Source of the DNA: AC-51 sp036265325
GTDB lineage: Bacteria > Actinomycetota > UBA4738 > HRBIN12
Assembly: GCA_036265325.1 (NCBI GenBank)
Contig: DATAPH010000091.1
Coordinates: 20,797 to 84,796 of the forward strand
DNA: 64,000 nucleotides
Reading direction: 5' to 3'
Shown here: piece after piece, positions 7,429 through 16,297 of the stretch
Numbering within the stretch: position 1 is the first letter of the stretch
Layout: the number at the start of each line of letters is the position of its first letter
Notes under the pieces: generated by a model
What the model was told of the DNA's origin: nothing
Database searches by the model: none
What the model saw: only the letters and a program-made list of their open reading frames with translations
Position numbers and translations under genes: made by a program

Positions 7429-7790
7429 GCGCCCAACCGGCGATGGATCCATTGCCGAGCGACGAGGTTCGGTTCGCGCACGCCTCGGAGCGGCAGTTCG
7501 CCCGGTTGCTCGACTTCTACCAGATCACCTGGGCTTACGAGCCCACCTCGTTCCCGATCGCGTGGGACAAAGAGGGACAGCCGGTCCAGCGCTTCACGCC
7601 GGACTTCTATCTGCCGGAGTTCGATCTCTACATCGAGATCACAACGCTGAACCAGAAGCTGGTCACGAAGAAGAACCGCAAGGTCCGGCGCCTCCGCGAG
7701 CGATACCCCGAGATCCGCTGCAAGGTCTTCTACCAACGTGACTATCTGTCCCTGGTCACGAAGTACGGCCTTGAGGATGCGTCGGGCTGA
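7425..7790 (+). CDS. Small protein with possible PD-(D/E)XK nuclease fold
   Basis: Unknown protein of 121 aa. The middle reads YEP...FTPDFYLPEFDLYIEIT, then a basic helix (KKNRKVRRLRE) and a closing strand KVFY. An acidic residue before PDFYLP, the Asp in PDF and the E-x-T of YIEIT follow the layout of compact PD-(D/E)XK nucleases, with Thr where Lys is usual. That assignment is mine from motif shape and is not certain. No signal peptide or membrane segment. It overlaps the merR stop by 4 bases, so it is probably made with that regulator. Confidence 0.6.
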   Translation: MSAQPAMDPLPSDEVRFAHASERQFARLLDFYQITWAYEPTSFPIAWDKEGQPVQRFTPDFYLPEFDLYIEITTLNQKLVTKKNRKVRRLRERYPEIRCKVFYQRDYLSLVTKYGLEDASG

Positions 7791-7815
7791 CCACGTCGAT
7801 CGTGACGCCCGTTCG

Positions 7816-7821
7816 TAAACT
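7816..7821 (+). promoter_or_regulatory. -10 box, leaderless gcvPA transcript
   Basis: TAAACT, 6 bases, then GTG 7828. No Shine-Dalgarno lies between. Confidence 0.5.
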
Positions 7822-7827
7822 CGGCGC

Positions 7828-9156
7828 GTGACGACCTTCACGCCGCACACCGACGACGAGGTGCGCGAGATGCTCGCGACGATCGGCGCGGGATCTATCG
7901 ACGACCTGTTCGAGGCGATCCCGCCCGCGCTGCGCCTGGACCATCCGTTGGATCTCGCGCAGGGGCTTTCGGAACAGGAAGTCGTCGACGAGCTCGGCCG
8001 GCTCGCCGAGCGGAACCGTTCGCTCGACGAGCTCGTGTGCTTCGCCGGCAGGGGTGCCTACGACCACTACATCCCGTCGGTGGTGTGGGCGATCGCCGGC
8101 CGCTCGGAGTTCTCGACCGCGTACACGCCGTACCAGCCGGAGCTCTCGCAGGGCGTGCTGCAGGCGCTGTTCGAGTACCAGTCGATGATCTGCGCCCTGA
8201 CCGCGATGGAGGTGTCGAACGCGTCGCTCTACGACGGCGCGACCGCGCTCGTCGAAGCGGTCCGGATGAGCGTCGGCCCCGGGCGGCGGCGGGTGGTTCT
8301 CGCCGGCGGCGTCGACCCGCGACTCGTCGAGACCGTGCGGACGTACGCGAAGGGACCGCATCTCGAGATCGACCAGCTTGGCGAGGTCGACGGCGCCGGC
8401 GGCCTCCCGTCGTCGTTCGACGCCGACGTCGCCGCCGTGGTGATCCAACACCCGAACGTCCACGGGATCCTCGAGGACGTTGCTGCCTGGGCCGAGGTGG
8501 CGCACGCTGCGGGCGCGCGGGTTATCGAGGTGTTCGACCCAACGTCGCTCGGCATCGTCGCACCACCCGGCGACCTCGGCGTCGACATCGCCGTCGCGGA
8601 GGGCCAGTCGCTCGGCAACCATCTCGCCTTCGGTGGTCCCTACCTCGGGATCTTAGCGGCGCGGATGCGCGACGTTCGACGTATGCCCGGCCGCATCGTC
8701 GGTGAGACAGTCGACGTCGCCGGCCGGCCCGGCTACGTGTTGACGCTGCAGGCGCGCGAGCAGCACATCCGCCGCGAGAAGGCGACGTCCAACATCTGTA
8801 CCAACCAGACGCTGATGGCGATCGCCGCGACGATCCACCTGGCGTGGCTCGGTCCAGCAGGGCTGCGCGAGCTGGGGGAGCGGTGTGCGGCGAAGGCTGC
8901 CTACGCGCTCGGGGTCCTGACCGCCGTGTCGGGCGTCGAGGCGGCGTTCCCGGGCGCGCCGATCTTCAAGGAGTTCACGGTTCGGATGCCGCGCCCGGCG
9001 TCCGAGGTCGTGGACGCGCTCGTGGCACGCGGCATCCTCGCCGGTGTGCCGGCCCCGTGGCTCGGCGACGACGCGTTGATCGTGGCCGTCACCGAACGGC
9101 GAACGCGCCAACAGATAGACGCGTTCGCCGCCGCGCTGACGGACGTGCTCGCATGA
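7828..9156 (+). CDS. gcvPA: Glycine dehydrogenase (decarboxylating) subunit 1
   Basis: N-terminal half of the split P-protein, which decarboxylates glycine and loads the aminomethyl group on the H-protein lipoyl arm. 442 aa, matching GcvPA. Recognisable are YTPYQPELSQGVLQALFEYQ, the substrate loop near NASLYDGATA, and ICTNQTLMAIAATIHLAWLG. It lacks the PLP lysine, which lies in subunit 2. GTG 7828 is set by the leaderless promoter. ATGA overlap with gcvPB ensures equal synthesis. Mycobacteria carry one fused gcvB at this position. Confidence 0.96.
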   Translation: MTTFTPHTDDEVREMLATIGAGSIDDLFEAIPPALRLDHPLDLAQGLSEQEVVDELGRLAERNRSLDELVCFAGRGAYDHYIPSVVWAIAGRSEFSTAYTPYQPELSQGVLQALFEYQSMICALTAMEVSNASLYDGATALVEAVRMSVGPGRRRVVLAGGVDPRLVETVRTYAKGPHLEIDQLGEVDGAGGLPSSFDADVAAVVIQHPNVHGILEDVAAWAEVAHAAGARVIEVFDPTSLGIVAPPGDLGVDIAVAEGQSLGNHLAFGGPYLGILAARMRDVRRMPGRIVGETVDVAGRPGYVLTLQAREQHIRREKATSNICTNQTLMAIAATIHLAWLGPAGLRELGERCAAKAAYALGVLTAVSGVEAAFPGAPIFKEFTVRMPRPASEVVDALVARGILAGVPAPWLGDDALIVAVTERRTRQQIDAFAAALTDVLA

Positions 9157-10625
9157 GCGACGTCGGCGCTCCGGTCCGGCGGCAAGGCCCGCCCGCACCC
9201 GGCACGATCATGGCGGCCTCGCAGGCCGGCCGCCGCGCGTCGTCGCTCGCGGCACCCGACGTTCCTGACGCTCCGATCCCCGACGCGTTCGCGCGCGCGA
9301 CGCCGCCCGCGCTACCCGAGGTCGGCGAGGTCGACGTGGTTCGGCATTACACGCGGCTATCGCAGGAGAACTACGGCCTCGACACGGGCTTCTATCCGCT
9401 GGGGTCGTGCTCGATGAAGTACAACCCCAAGGTCGCCGAGACCGTCGCCACCGCGCCGGGGTTCGCGCGCCTGCATCCGTTGCAGCCCGACCGGACCGCA
9501 CAGGGCACGCTCGAGCTGTTGTGGCGGCTGGAGCAGGCGCTGTGCGCGATCACCGGCATGGCTCGCGCAACAGTGCAGCCACCCGCGGGCGCCTGCGGCG
9601 AGATGACGGGGCTCCTGATCATGCGGGCGGCGCACGCGGCCGCCGGCCGTGAACGGCGGACGGTTCTGATCCCGGACTCCGCGCATGGCACCAACCCCGC
9701 CAGCGTGCACCTCGGTGGATACGACGCGGTCGCGGTGCCATCAGGCGCGGACGGCCTGGTCGACGTCGCCGCGCTCGAGGCGATGGTGGACGACAACGTC
9801 GCGGGGTTGATGCTAACGAACCCCAACACGCTCGGCCTGTTCGAACGCGACATCGCGCGCATCGCCGCCGCGGTGCACGGCGTCGGCGGCTACGTGTACT
9901 ACGACGGCGCGAACCTGAACGCGATCATGGGCCGTACGCGACCCGGCGACATGGGGTTCGACATCGTGCACATCAACACGCACAAGACGTTCGCGACCCC
10001 GCACGGTGGCGGGGGTCCCGGCGCAGGCCCGGTCGGGGTCGTCGAGGAGCTCGTGCCCTTCCTGCCGGTGCCGAGGATCGAGCGCGACGGCGACCGCTTC
10101 GTGGTCGTCGACGACGTGGCCACCTCGATCGGGCGGGTGCACGGCTTCCACGGAAACGTCGGGATCTTGGTGCGCGCGTACGTGTATCTGTTGCTCCACG
10201 GTCGCGACGGGCTGCGAGACGTGAGCGACCGCGCGGTGTTGAACGCGAACTACTTGGCCGCGGTCGTCCGCGAGGCGTTCCCGCTCGCGTTCCCGGACTC
10301 CCCGCCGATGCACGAGTTCGTCGCCACGGCCGCACCGCTCGAACGTGAGACAGGGATCCGCGCGATGGATGTCGCGAAGCGGGTGATCGATCTCGGGTTC
10401 CACCCGTCGACCGTGTACTTCCCGCTCGTCGTCGACGAGGCGATGATGGTGGAGCCGACCGAGACCGAATCGAAGGCGACGCTGGACGCGTTCGCCGCCG
10501 CGCTGCTCCAAGCCGCGAAGGAAGCTGCGAGCGATCCCGACCTGTTGCACGACGCTCCGGTCAGCACACCCGTCGGCAGGTTGGACGAGGCCCGCGCCGC
10601 GCGACATCTGGTCCTGCACTGGTAG
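9153..10625 (+). CDS. gcvPB: Glycine dehydrogenase (decarboxylating) subunit 2
   Basis: PLP-binding half of the split glycine decarboxylase. The Schiff-base lysine lies in HINTHKTFATPHGGGGPG; GSCSMKYNPK and SAHGTNPAS are typical GcvPB motifs. 490 aa from ATG 9153, which overlaps the gcvPA stop; the frame is open further upstream but that stretch is inside gcvPA. Forms an alpha2beta2 enzyme with GcvPA and works with GcvH (2073-2456). Confidence 0.96.
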   Translation: MSDVGAPVRRQGPPAPGTIMAASQAGRRASSLAAPDVPDAPIPDAFARATPPALPEVGEVDVVRHYTRLSQENYGLDTGFYPLGSCSMKYNPKVAETVATAPGFARLHPLQPDRTAQGTLELLWRLEQALCAITGMARATVQPPAGACGEMTGLLIMRAAHAAAGRERRTVLIPDSAHGTNPASVHLGGYDAVAVPSGADGLVDVAALEAMVDDNVAGLMLTNPNTLGLFERDIARIAAAVHGVGGYVYYDGANLNAIMGRTRPGDMGFDIVHINTHKTFATPHGGGGPGAGPVGVVEELVPFLPVPRIERDGDRFVVVDDVATSIGRVHGFHGNVGILVRAYVYLLLHGRDGLRDVSDRAVLNANYLAAVVREAFPLAFPDSPPMHEFVATAAPLERETGIRAMDVAKRVIDLGFHPSTVYFPLVVDEAMMVEPTETESKATLDAFAAALLQAAKEAASDPDLLHDAPVSTPVGRLDEARAARHLVLHW

Positions 10626-10659
10626 ACGCTGCGCTGCAGGGTTCGCCCGACGCACGACC

Positions 10660-10671
10660 GACTATCTAGTC
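10660..10671 (+). repeat. Small palindrome upstream of CAP gene
   Basis: GACTA-TC-TAGTC, perfect 5-base arms, in the 143-base gap between gcvPB and the CAP gene. The motif CTAGTCA here also occurs upstream of the other CAP gene (minus strand near 6800). Significance uncertain. Confidence 0.3.
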
Positions 10672-10768
10672 ATCTTTGACCAGCGTTCTCTCAAGCCCTC
10701 CACGGCCCGACCGATGAACCGGGGGAGTGGGCGGCAGATGGGCCGCCCGGGCACCGGGGGTTGGAGAG

Positions 10769-11218
10769 ATGCGACGTGGTCTCGTGCGGATCGTGGCAGT
10801 GGGCGCCCTGACGATCGGGCTCGCCGCGACCGCGGTCGGCGTGGCGACGCCTGCGAGCGCCCAGCTGCGGCGGACGAAGATGCTCGCCTGGGTGAATCAC
10901 TCGCGAGCCGAGCACCACGTCCACCGACTGCGCATGGTCCGGTCGGTCGTCGGGCTCGCCCACGACCACAACCTGGCGATGGCGAAGAAGGACCGGCTGT
11001 TCCACACGTCGGACCTGGGCTACAGGCTCCGGTACGTCGACTGGCATTCCTGGGGCGAGAACGTCGGGGCCGGCGTCACGCCGTACGGCTTGTTCAAGGC
11101 CTACATGGCGAGCCCGGAGCACCGGGCGAACATGCTGAGCACGGGCTTCCGCCGCGTGGGCATCTCGTTCGTTGAACGGCGCGGGGTCTTGTGGTCCACG
11201 CTCATCTTCTACGGCTGA
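10769..11218 (+). CDS. Secreted CAP-domain (SCP/PR1) protein, second copy
   Basis: Signal peptide (about residues 1-30, ending TPASA) followed by a CAP domain: MLAWVNHSRAEHHVHRL, LAHDHNLAMAKKDRLFHTS, WGENVG, SPEHRANML and a final LWSTLIFYG. 149 aa. Start ATG 10769 has GGAGAG directly upstream with short spacing. It is a paralogue of 6296-6754 with the same length and end. The pair flanks the merR-gcvP block in opposite orientation. A strong terminator follows. Extracellular location is predicted; activity unknown. Confidence 0.85.
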   Translation: MRRGLVRIVAVGALTIGLAATAVGVATPASAQLRRTKMLAWVNHSRAEHHVHRLRMVRSVVGLAHDHNLAMAKKDRLFHTSDLGYRLRYVDWHSWGENVGAGVTPYGLFKAYMASPEHRANMLSTGFRRVGISFVERRGVLWSTLIFYG

Positions 11219-11239
11219 GCGCGGAGCTCGGTCTGGCAC

Positions 11240-11274
11240 GCATGAGGCCCGGGCCTTTGGCCCGGGCCTCATGC
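11240..11274. terminator. Bidirectional terminator between CAP gene and DUF11 gene
   Basis: Perfect 16-base inverted repeat, GCATGAGGCCCGGGCC and its complement, with a 3-base loop (TTT), followed by TTCGTT. It lies between two convergent genes and serves both. Confidence 0.85.
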
Positions 11275-11291
11275 TTCGTTACGGATCGGTG

Positions 11292-14200
11292 TTACGCGTC
11301 GCGGCGACGCCGCCCGATCATCAGGGCCAGGGCGCCGAGGCCCAGGAGCATCAGGGTGATCAGTCCGAGCCGGGCTGCGTCCGACCCCGTGAAGGCGGTC
11401 GGCTGCGGAGGCTTCGGGTTGCTGTGGATCGCCTTGACGATCGTGACGTTCGCGTCGTCGTTGTCCTTGACGGTCTTGCCGAGGACGTCGGTTCCGGTCG
11501 CCGTGCCGACGTTGGTCACGAAGGGCTTCCCGGCCGGCAGCACGTAGTCCTTGTTGAGCGTCGCCGACTCGCCCGGCGCGAGTTGGTCGATGTCGCCGAT
11601 GTGGCCGATGACGTCGTCGTCGACGCTGATGGTGTAGAGCGTCGTGTCGCCGGTGTTGGTGACGACGTAGGTGTAGGTAACCGTGTCGCCCGGGTTGCCC
11701 GAGATCGGGTTAACCGTCTTCACGATCTGGATGGCCGGGTGGATCAGGTCGACCGACCAGGAAGACTCATCGGTCGTCGTCCGGCCGTCGTCGGCCGTGC
11801 CCTGCACCGTCGCGGTGTTCGGCAGCGGGTCGGGGTCGGTGTCGAGGACGACGTGGGTGCACTCGTACCGCCACACCTCGCCCTGCTCGAGCGCGTTGTC
11901 GCCGTCGTCACCGGAGACGTACACCGGCGCGCCCTCGTTGCAGTTCGGGTCGCTCACGGTGACGTTGAACAGCGTCTCCGGTGTCGTGAGCTGCACCGCG
12001 AAGTGGTACGTGACCGTGTCGCCCACGTGCGCGAAGTCCGGTCCCGTCTTGTCGATCTGGATGCCGAGGTCGGGGCAGTTGACCGTGATCTTGTCGCCGG
12101 CCTGACCGCCGTCACCGTTGGAGATCGTCACCGTGGCGGTATTGTCGATCTCGCCGCAGGTGCTGGCGTCCGTGTCGGATGTGATGTGCACCGTGTAGCT
12201 GGTGCCGCCGGCCATGTTTCCGAAGTCGCACGTCAGGTCGCCCTGTGCGATCTTGCACAACTGCTGGCCGGTGCCGCCGTCGATCGACCAGTCGAGACCG
12301 GGGTTGGTCGGCAGCGGGTCGTCGAGGTGGACGTCCTTGGCCGTACCCGGACCGGCGTTCGCGACCGTGATCAGGAAGCCGACCTGCTCGGCGGCATCCA
12401 CGGTGTTGTCGTCGGCCGTCTTCGTGACCGAGATGGCGGGGCAGTTGACCGTGATCGTGACGTTCCCGGTTGACGGGCTGCCGGCGTTGCTCGTGGTGAC
12501 GCTCGCGCTGTTCACGACCTTGCCGCAGGTCGCCGCGATGGTGGGCGAGCTGATGTGCACCGTCTTGGTGGCGCCGGGTGCCATCGTCCCGAAGTTGCAG
12601 GTGAGAACGCCCGCTGTGATGGAGCAGTCCGCCGCTCCGGTCCCCCCGTCGATCGTCCAGCTCAGGCCGTCGTTCGTGGGAAGCGTGTCGGTCACGACCA
12701 CGTTCGAGGCCGTGCCGGCGCCGCTGTTGGTGACGGTGACCGTGTAGCCGATCGCGTCGCCTGCGTTGACCACCGCGTCGTCGGCAACCTTCGAGATGTT
12801 CAGCGCCGCGCAGTTCACGGTGATCTGAACGATCCCGGTCGAAACCTGACCGTCGTTCGAGGCATCGGTGGTGCCGGTGTTGCTGATCGTGCCGCACGTC
12901 GCCGAGGTGGTCGGCGAGGTGATGTGCACCGTCGCGCTCGCGCCGGCCGCAAGGTTGAACCCGCCGCCGCCGCAGGTGAGCTCACCGGCGGTGATGCCAC
13001 AGGACCACCCGCCGGTCGTCGACTCGACGCTCCAGCTCAGGCCCGGGTTCGCGGGCAACGTGTCGTTGAGGACCACGTCGAACGCCTTGCCGGAACCGTT
13101 GTTGGTCACGCTCAGCGTGTAGCCGACCTGGTCGTCGGCCGACACGGAGCCCTTGTCCGCGACCTTCGTGATCTTGAGGTGGGGGCACTGGACCGTGATC
13201 GTCGCGGTCGCGGAGTTGTCCGAGCCGAAGTTCGGGTCCTCGTTGTCCGCGGCGACGGTGGCGGTGTTGGTGAGGGTGCCGCAGTCGGCCTGGTCGGTCG
13301 TCCCGACGATATGCACCGAGTTCGAGGTGCCCTCGGCCATGTCCCCGAAGGAGCAGTTCAGCACGCCCGATGCGATGGTGCAGTCGGGCTTGTCCGGAGA
13401 CTCGTGCCACGCGACGCCGGTCGGCAACACGTCGTGCACCGTGACGTTGGTGGCCGTCCCGGGACCGTCGTTCGTCGCCGTGATCGTGTAGCCGGCGTCC
13501 TGCCCGGCGCTGACCGTCGCGTCGTCCGCAACCTTCGTCACCGACACGTTCGGCTTCTTGACGATCGCGCTCGGCTGGATGCTGCGGTCCTGGTTCTTGT
13601 TGCCGCTGCCGTCGAGGTTCTGCGTCCGCATGTGCCAGGGCGCGCCCGACACGGTCGCGGCGCCGTTCGGCGTGTTCGCAGCGGTGACCCAGTAGTCGGA
13701 CTGGGCGATGTGCGCGCCCCAGGCGAACAGGGCGGCCGACCCGGTGGTGGTGAACGTCACCGTGATGTCGGCGCTGCTGTTGTTGCTCGTCGGGCCCGAG
13801 TGGCTCGGCACGGTCAGGCTGTCGATCGTGCCGCCGTACAGGGTGAGGTCGCGGCTGACGCCGGCGAACGCCTCAGCGCCTGCGACCGTCTTCCCCGGCT
13901 TGGTGGGGGAGCCCGGCCCGAACGGGTCGCTCTTGAACGTGGCGGTGTGCGCCGCAGGGAGGCTGGGGCACAGCGACGAAACAGCGCCGCCGCCCGATCC
14001 ACACAGGTTCGGGCTTTCGGTGTCGTTCCACGTCGCGAGGAAGTCGTAGGCGAGGTGGCCGCCTGCGGTGAAGTCGTAGTTCAGGTGGATCGTGTGCTGA
14101 CCGGCCTGCAGGCCTTCGACCGCCAGGCGGAACGGCACAACGTCGCTCTCGTGGTAGGCGGAGTTGTTCTTGTTCAGGTCGCCGTTCTGCCAGCCCTGAC

Positions 14201-14450
14201 CGGACAGGTTCGCCCACTGATCCAGGTTGACGTTGAGCGACGCGAGGCTGCCCGCCAAGACGGTGGAGCTCGCGCTGCGCGCGGTGCCGCCGTCGCCGGT
14301 GTTGACCTGACCCATCGTCAGGCTCGGCCCGCCGGCGTTCGCAGGCAACGCCGCCTGGCCGAAGCCGACCGCGAAGACCAAGAGCGAACAGAACGCCGTG
14401 ACGACCGCGCGTCGCCCACTGCGGCCGCGCGTTGTGCGGTGCGATCTCAT
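11292..14450 (-). CDS. Large surface protein with six DUF11 repeats and TAFTG-type C-terminal anchor
   Basis: Cell-surface protein of 1052 aa. A signal peptide (to about residue 40, ALPANA) leads to an N-terminal domain of about 250 residues I do not recognise. Six tandem immunoglobulin-like DUF11 repeats follow; the first four are close copies (VTKVADD...GYT.TVTN.G.GTA..V...D.LP) ending in a Cys (TVNCP), the last two diverge. The tail has TAFTG at about residue 1018, one hydrophobic helix and RRRR, the layout of a sortase signal, but with TAFTG in place of LPxTG. ATG 14450 is chosen because GGAGG lies 8 bases before it. Probably an adhesin or sheath component; no function is shown. A second DUF11 protein with the same tail is upstream. 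Confidence 0.85.
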   Translation of the reverse strand: MRSHRTTRGRSGRRAVVTAFCSLLVFAVGFGQAALPANAGGPSLTMGQVNTGDGGTARSASSTVLAGSLASLNVNLDQWANLSGQGWQNGDLNKNNSAYHESDVVPFRLAVEGLQAGQHTIHLNYDFTAGGHLAYDFLATWNDTESPNLCGSGGGAVSSLCPSLPAAHTATFKSDPFGPGSPTKPGKTVAGAEAFAGVSRDLTLYGGTIDSLTVPSHSGPTSNNSSADITVTFTTTGSAALFAWGAHIAQSDYWVTAANTPNGAATVSGAPWHMRTQNLDGSGNKNQDRSIQPSAIVKKPNVSVTKVADDATVSAGQDAGYTITATNDGPGTATNVTVHDVLPTGVAWHESPDKPDCTIASGVLNCSFGDMAEGTSNSVHIVGTTDQADCGTLTNTATVAADNEDPNFGSDNSATATITVQCPHLKITKVADKGSVSADDQVGYTLSVTNNGSGKAFDVVLNDTLPANPGLSWSVESTTGGWSCGITAGELTCGGGGFNLAAGASATVHITSPTTSATCGTISNTGTTDASNDGQVSTGIVQITVNCAALNISKVADDAVVNAGDAIGYTVTVTNSGAGTASNVVVTDTLPTNDGLSWTIDGGTGAADCSITAGVLTCNFGTMAPGATKTVHISSPTIAATCGKVVNSASVTTSNAGSPSTGNVTITVNCPAISVTKTADDNTVDAAEQVGFLITVANAGPGTAKDVHLDDPLPTNPGLDWSIDGGTGQQLCKIAQGDLTCDFGNMAGGTSYTVHITSDTDASTCGEIDNTATVTISNGDGGQAGDKITVNCPDLGIQIDKTGPDFAHVGDTVTYHFAVQLTTPETLFNVTVSDPNCNEGAPVYVSGDDGDNALEQGEVWRYECTHVVLDTDPDPLPNTATVQGTADDGRTTTDESSWSVDLIHPAIQIVKTVNPISGNPGDTVTYTYVVTNTGDTTLYTISVDDDVIGHIGDIDQLAPGESATLNKDYVLPAGKPFVTNVGTATGTDVLGKTVKDNDDANVTIVKAIHSNPKPPQPTAFTGSDAARLGLITLMLLGLGALALMIGRRRRDA

Positions 14451-14592
14451 CTGGTTAGCCTCCAGGTCCAAGGTCCTCATCCTCCGAAGCCGTGTTCTTC
14501 GAGACGTGGGAGGGACGCCATACGCCCCACCTCTGTCTCCCCACGTCAGAAGCTACGCCGGCACCTGGGGGACAGCATCGGGCGAAGGGTGT

Positions 14593-14615
14593 GACCCAGC
14601 GCCCCTCCCTGGGTC
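14593..14615 (-). promoter_or_regulatory. Inverted repeat in the leader of the large DUF11 gene
   Basis: GACCCAG / CTGGGTC arms of 7 bases around a 9-base centre, about 145 bases before the start codon in the 278-base gap. Nothing else clear was seen in the gap (14451-14728). Confidence 0.3.
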
Positions 14616-14728
14616 GTAGACCGTTCGGACTTGGTTGGCGATGAGTGTGGCGGCGCAGTGCGTATCAGACAAACGTGCTGGTCATGCAGAGAACCGCTCA
14701 CGCGGCGTTGCGAGGGTCGATCGTGGCG

Positions 14729-16018
14729 TCAGCTGCGGCGGCGTGCAGCGATGAGGAGCGATGTCGCACCCACCACCGCGAGCAGCAACGCCGCGGCGCC
14801 GGGCAGCGTCGCGTCGCCACCGGTGAAGGCGGTGCCGTCCCCGTTCCCGCTCGATCCACCGTTGTGCGCCGTGCCCGCGACGAGGGTGACCGCTGCGTGC
14901 CCGCTCGCGTTCACGCGGTGCCCGCTCGCATCCTTCGCGGTGACGGTCGCGGTGTTCGTCACCCAGACCTGCGTCGTGGTCAGGGTGCGCGGCATCGTGA
15001 GGGTCACCGCGTGTCCTGGGGCGAGCCGGGGCACGGATCCGACCGACCCGAGGTGGTCATCGGTCACGGTCACGTGCTTCAGAGTGGCGTTCCCGGTATT
15101 CCGGACGACGTAACGATAGGTGATGGTGTCGCCGGAACCGCCGCTCACGGGGTTCGGCGTCACCGAGATGGAGAGCTCGGGCTTGAGAACTCGAGTGGCC
15201 GCGCGTGCTCGTGCCTTAGCGAACCCGCCGGCGGACGCGGCACGAACGGTCGCCGTCGTCACCAGCCAGTCCGGGCCGCTCGCTCGGAGCGTGTGGCTAC
15301 AGCGGTAGGTCGAGCTCTCACCGGGGGAGAGGGTGCCATCGCCGTTCGTGTGCGGGGCCGCGTTGCACGCTGGGTCGGTCACCGTCACGTGATGCAGGTC
15401 AACCTTCCCCGAGTTGGTGACGTGCATCGTCAGCGGAACGGTCGATCCCGTGTGCGCGAACCGCGGCGCCGTCTTGATGATCTCGATCGACGGGGGACAG
15501 GCCACGGTGTTCGTGGCCGACGCCTCGTTGTTGCCCCGCGCAGCGGCGGGCTCGTTGGACGCCGCAACGGATGCGGTGTTGGTCACGGAACCGCAACGAA
15601 CGTCGCCGGTCAGTTTCACGCCGAAGGTCGTGCTGACGCTGGCTCCGGCCGCCAGCGACGAACGCGTGCACGTCACGGACCAGTGCTCCGGATGACCGGT
15701 GCCCGCCGATGCCGCGACCGTGCACTGTCCACCGGAGAAGGTCGGGACCAGCGTCGTGACGTGGACGCCGAGTGGGAGATCGTCCTGGACCTCGACACCG
15801 TTCGCCGTGGCGGTCCCCACGTTGTTCACCGTCAAGGTGTAGGAGAACGTATCGCCGACGGTCAACGGGCCCGAGGCGTCGGAGACCTTGGTGATCGTGA
15901 CATCCGGGCCGCTTGTCGCAGAGACGGGACCGACCGCGGCCCAAGACAATGCTGCGGCGATCGACAGTACTACCGAGATCCGGACGGTTCGCCGACCGAC
16001 GTCGGTGCGCATCTTCAC
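14729..16018 (-). CDS. Surface protein with three DUF11-like repeats and TAFTG-type anchor
   Basis: 429 aa. A signal peptide (about 1-34, GPVSA) is followed by three DUF11-like Ig domains (starting near ITKVSDASGPLTVGDTFSYT, IEIIKTAPRFAHTGST and LSISVTPNPVSGGSGDTI), a Gly/Ser/Asn linker, TAFTG at about residue 396, a hydrophobic helix and RRRS. The tail architecture is identical to the 1052-aa protein downstream, so both probably use one anchoring route. Start ATG 16018 or ATG 16012 are both possible (GGAAG upstream). It is probably expressed separately: the gap to the next gene holds a further inverted repeat. Confidence 0.82.
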   Translation of the reverse strand: MKMRTDVGRRTVRISVVLSIAAALSWAAVGPVSATSGPDVTITKVSDASGPLTVGDTFSYTLTVNNVGTATANGVEVQDDLPLGVHVTTLVPTFSGGQCTVAASAGTGHPEHWSVTCTRSSLAAGASVSTTFGVKLTGDVRCGSVTNTASVAASNEPAAARGNNEASATNTVACPPSIEIIKTAPRFAHTGSTVPLTMHVTNSGKVDLHHVTVTDPACNAAPHTNGDGTLSPGESSTYRCSHTLRASGPDWLVTTATVRAASAGGFAKARARAATRVLKPELSISVTPNPVSGGSGDTITYRYVVRNTGNATLKHVTVTDDHLGSVGSVPRLAPGHAVTLTMPRTLTTTQVWVTNTATVTAKDASGHRVNASGHAAVTLVAGTAHNGGSSGNGDGTAFTGGDATLPGAAALLLAVVGATSLLIAARRRS

Positions 16019-16223
16019 GTTCTTCCATCCCGTCCCGACGCGATCCGCCGAAGTCTCGTGACGAGCGACCCTACGAGCCGGCAGCGGCCTACGCCATCGG
16101 TCGAACGATCACGCCGTTCGGCGTTCGGCCGCTTCGAGCTCCTCAGGCGGCAACCATGGCAGCCGCGGCGGGGCGATTCAACGTCCCTCCCGGTCGAGGC
16201 GCCCGCGGGATCCGAGGCGGGGA

Positions 16224-16241
16224 CAGATGCGCCCGCATCTG
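16224..16241. repeat. Palindrome upstream of small DUF11 gene
   Basis: CAGATGCG-CC-CGCATCTG, perfect 8-base arms. It may be an operator for the DUF11 gene (starts at 16018, minus) or part of the end of lnt. Confidence 0.35.
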
Positions 16242-16252
16242 ATCGCCAGACA

Positions 16253-16266
16253 ACGTTACATAACGT
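16253..16266. repeat. AT-rich palindrome in the same gap
   Basis: ACGTTA-CA-TAACGT, perfect 6-base arms, 12 bases from the previous palindrome and locally AT-rich in a GC-rich gap. Operator-like. The rest of 16019-16297 shows nothing else. Confidence 0.35.
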
Positions 16267-16297
16267 GCATTATGGGCGTTCTACGTGGAGGGGCGGG

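Noticed and set aside
11300..13560. CRISPR-like periodic repeats
   Set aside because: The periodicity is that of DUF11-coding repeats; units are hundreds of bases, imperfect and in frame.
12555..14594. Very long plus-strand open frame (679 codons) opposite the large DUF11 gene
   Set aside because: Arg/Val/Asp-rich translation without domains; it is the antisense shadow of a GC-rich gene with strong codon bias.
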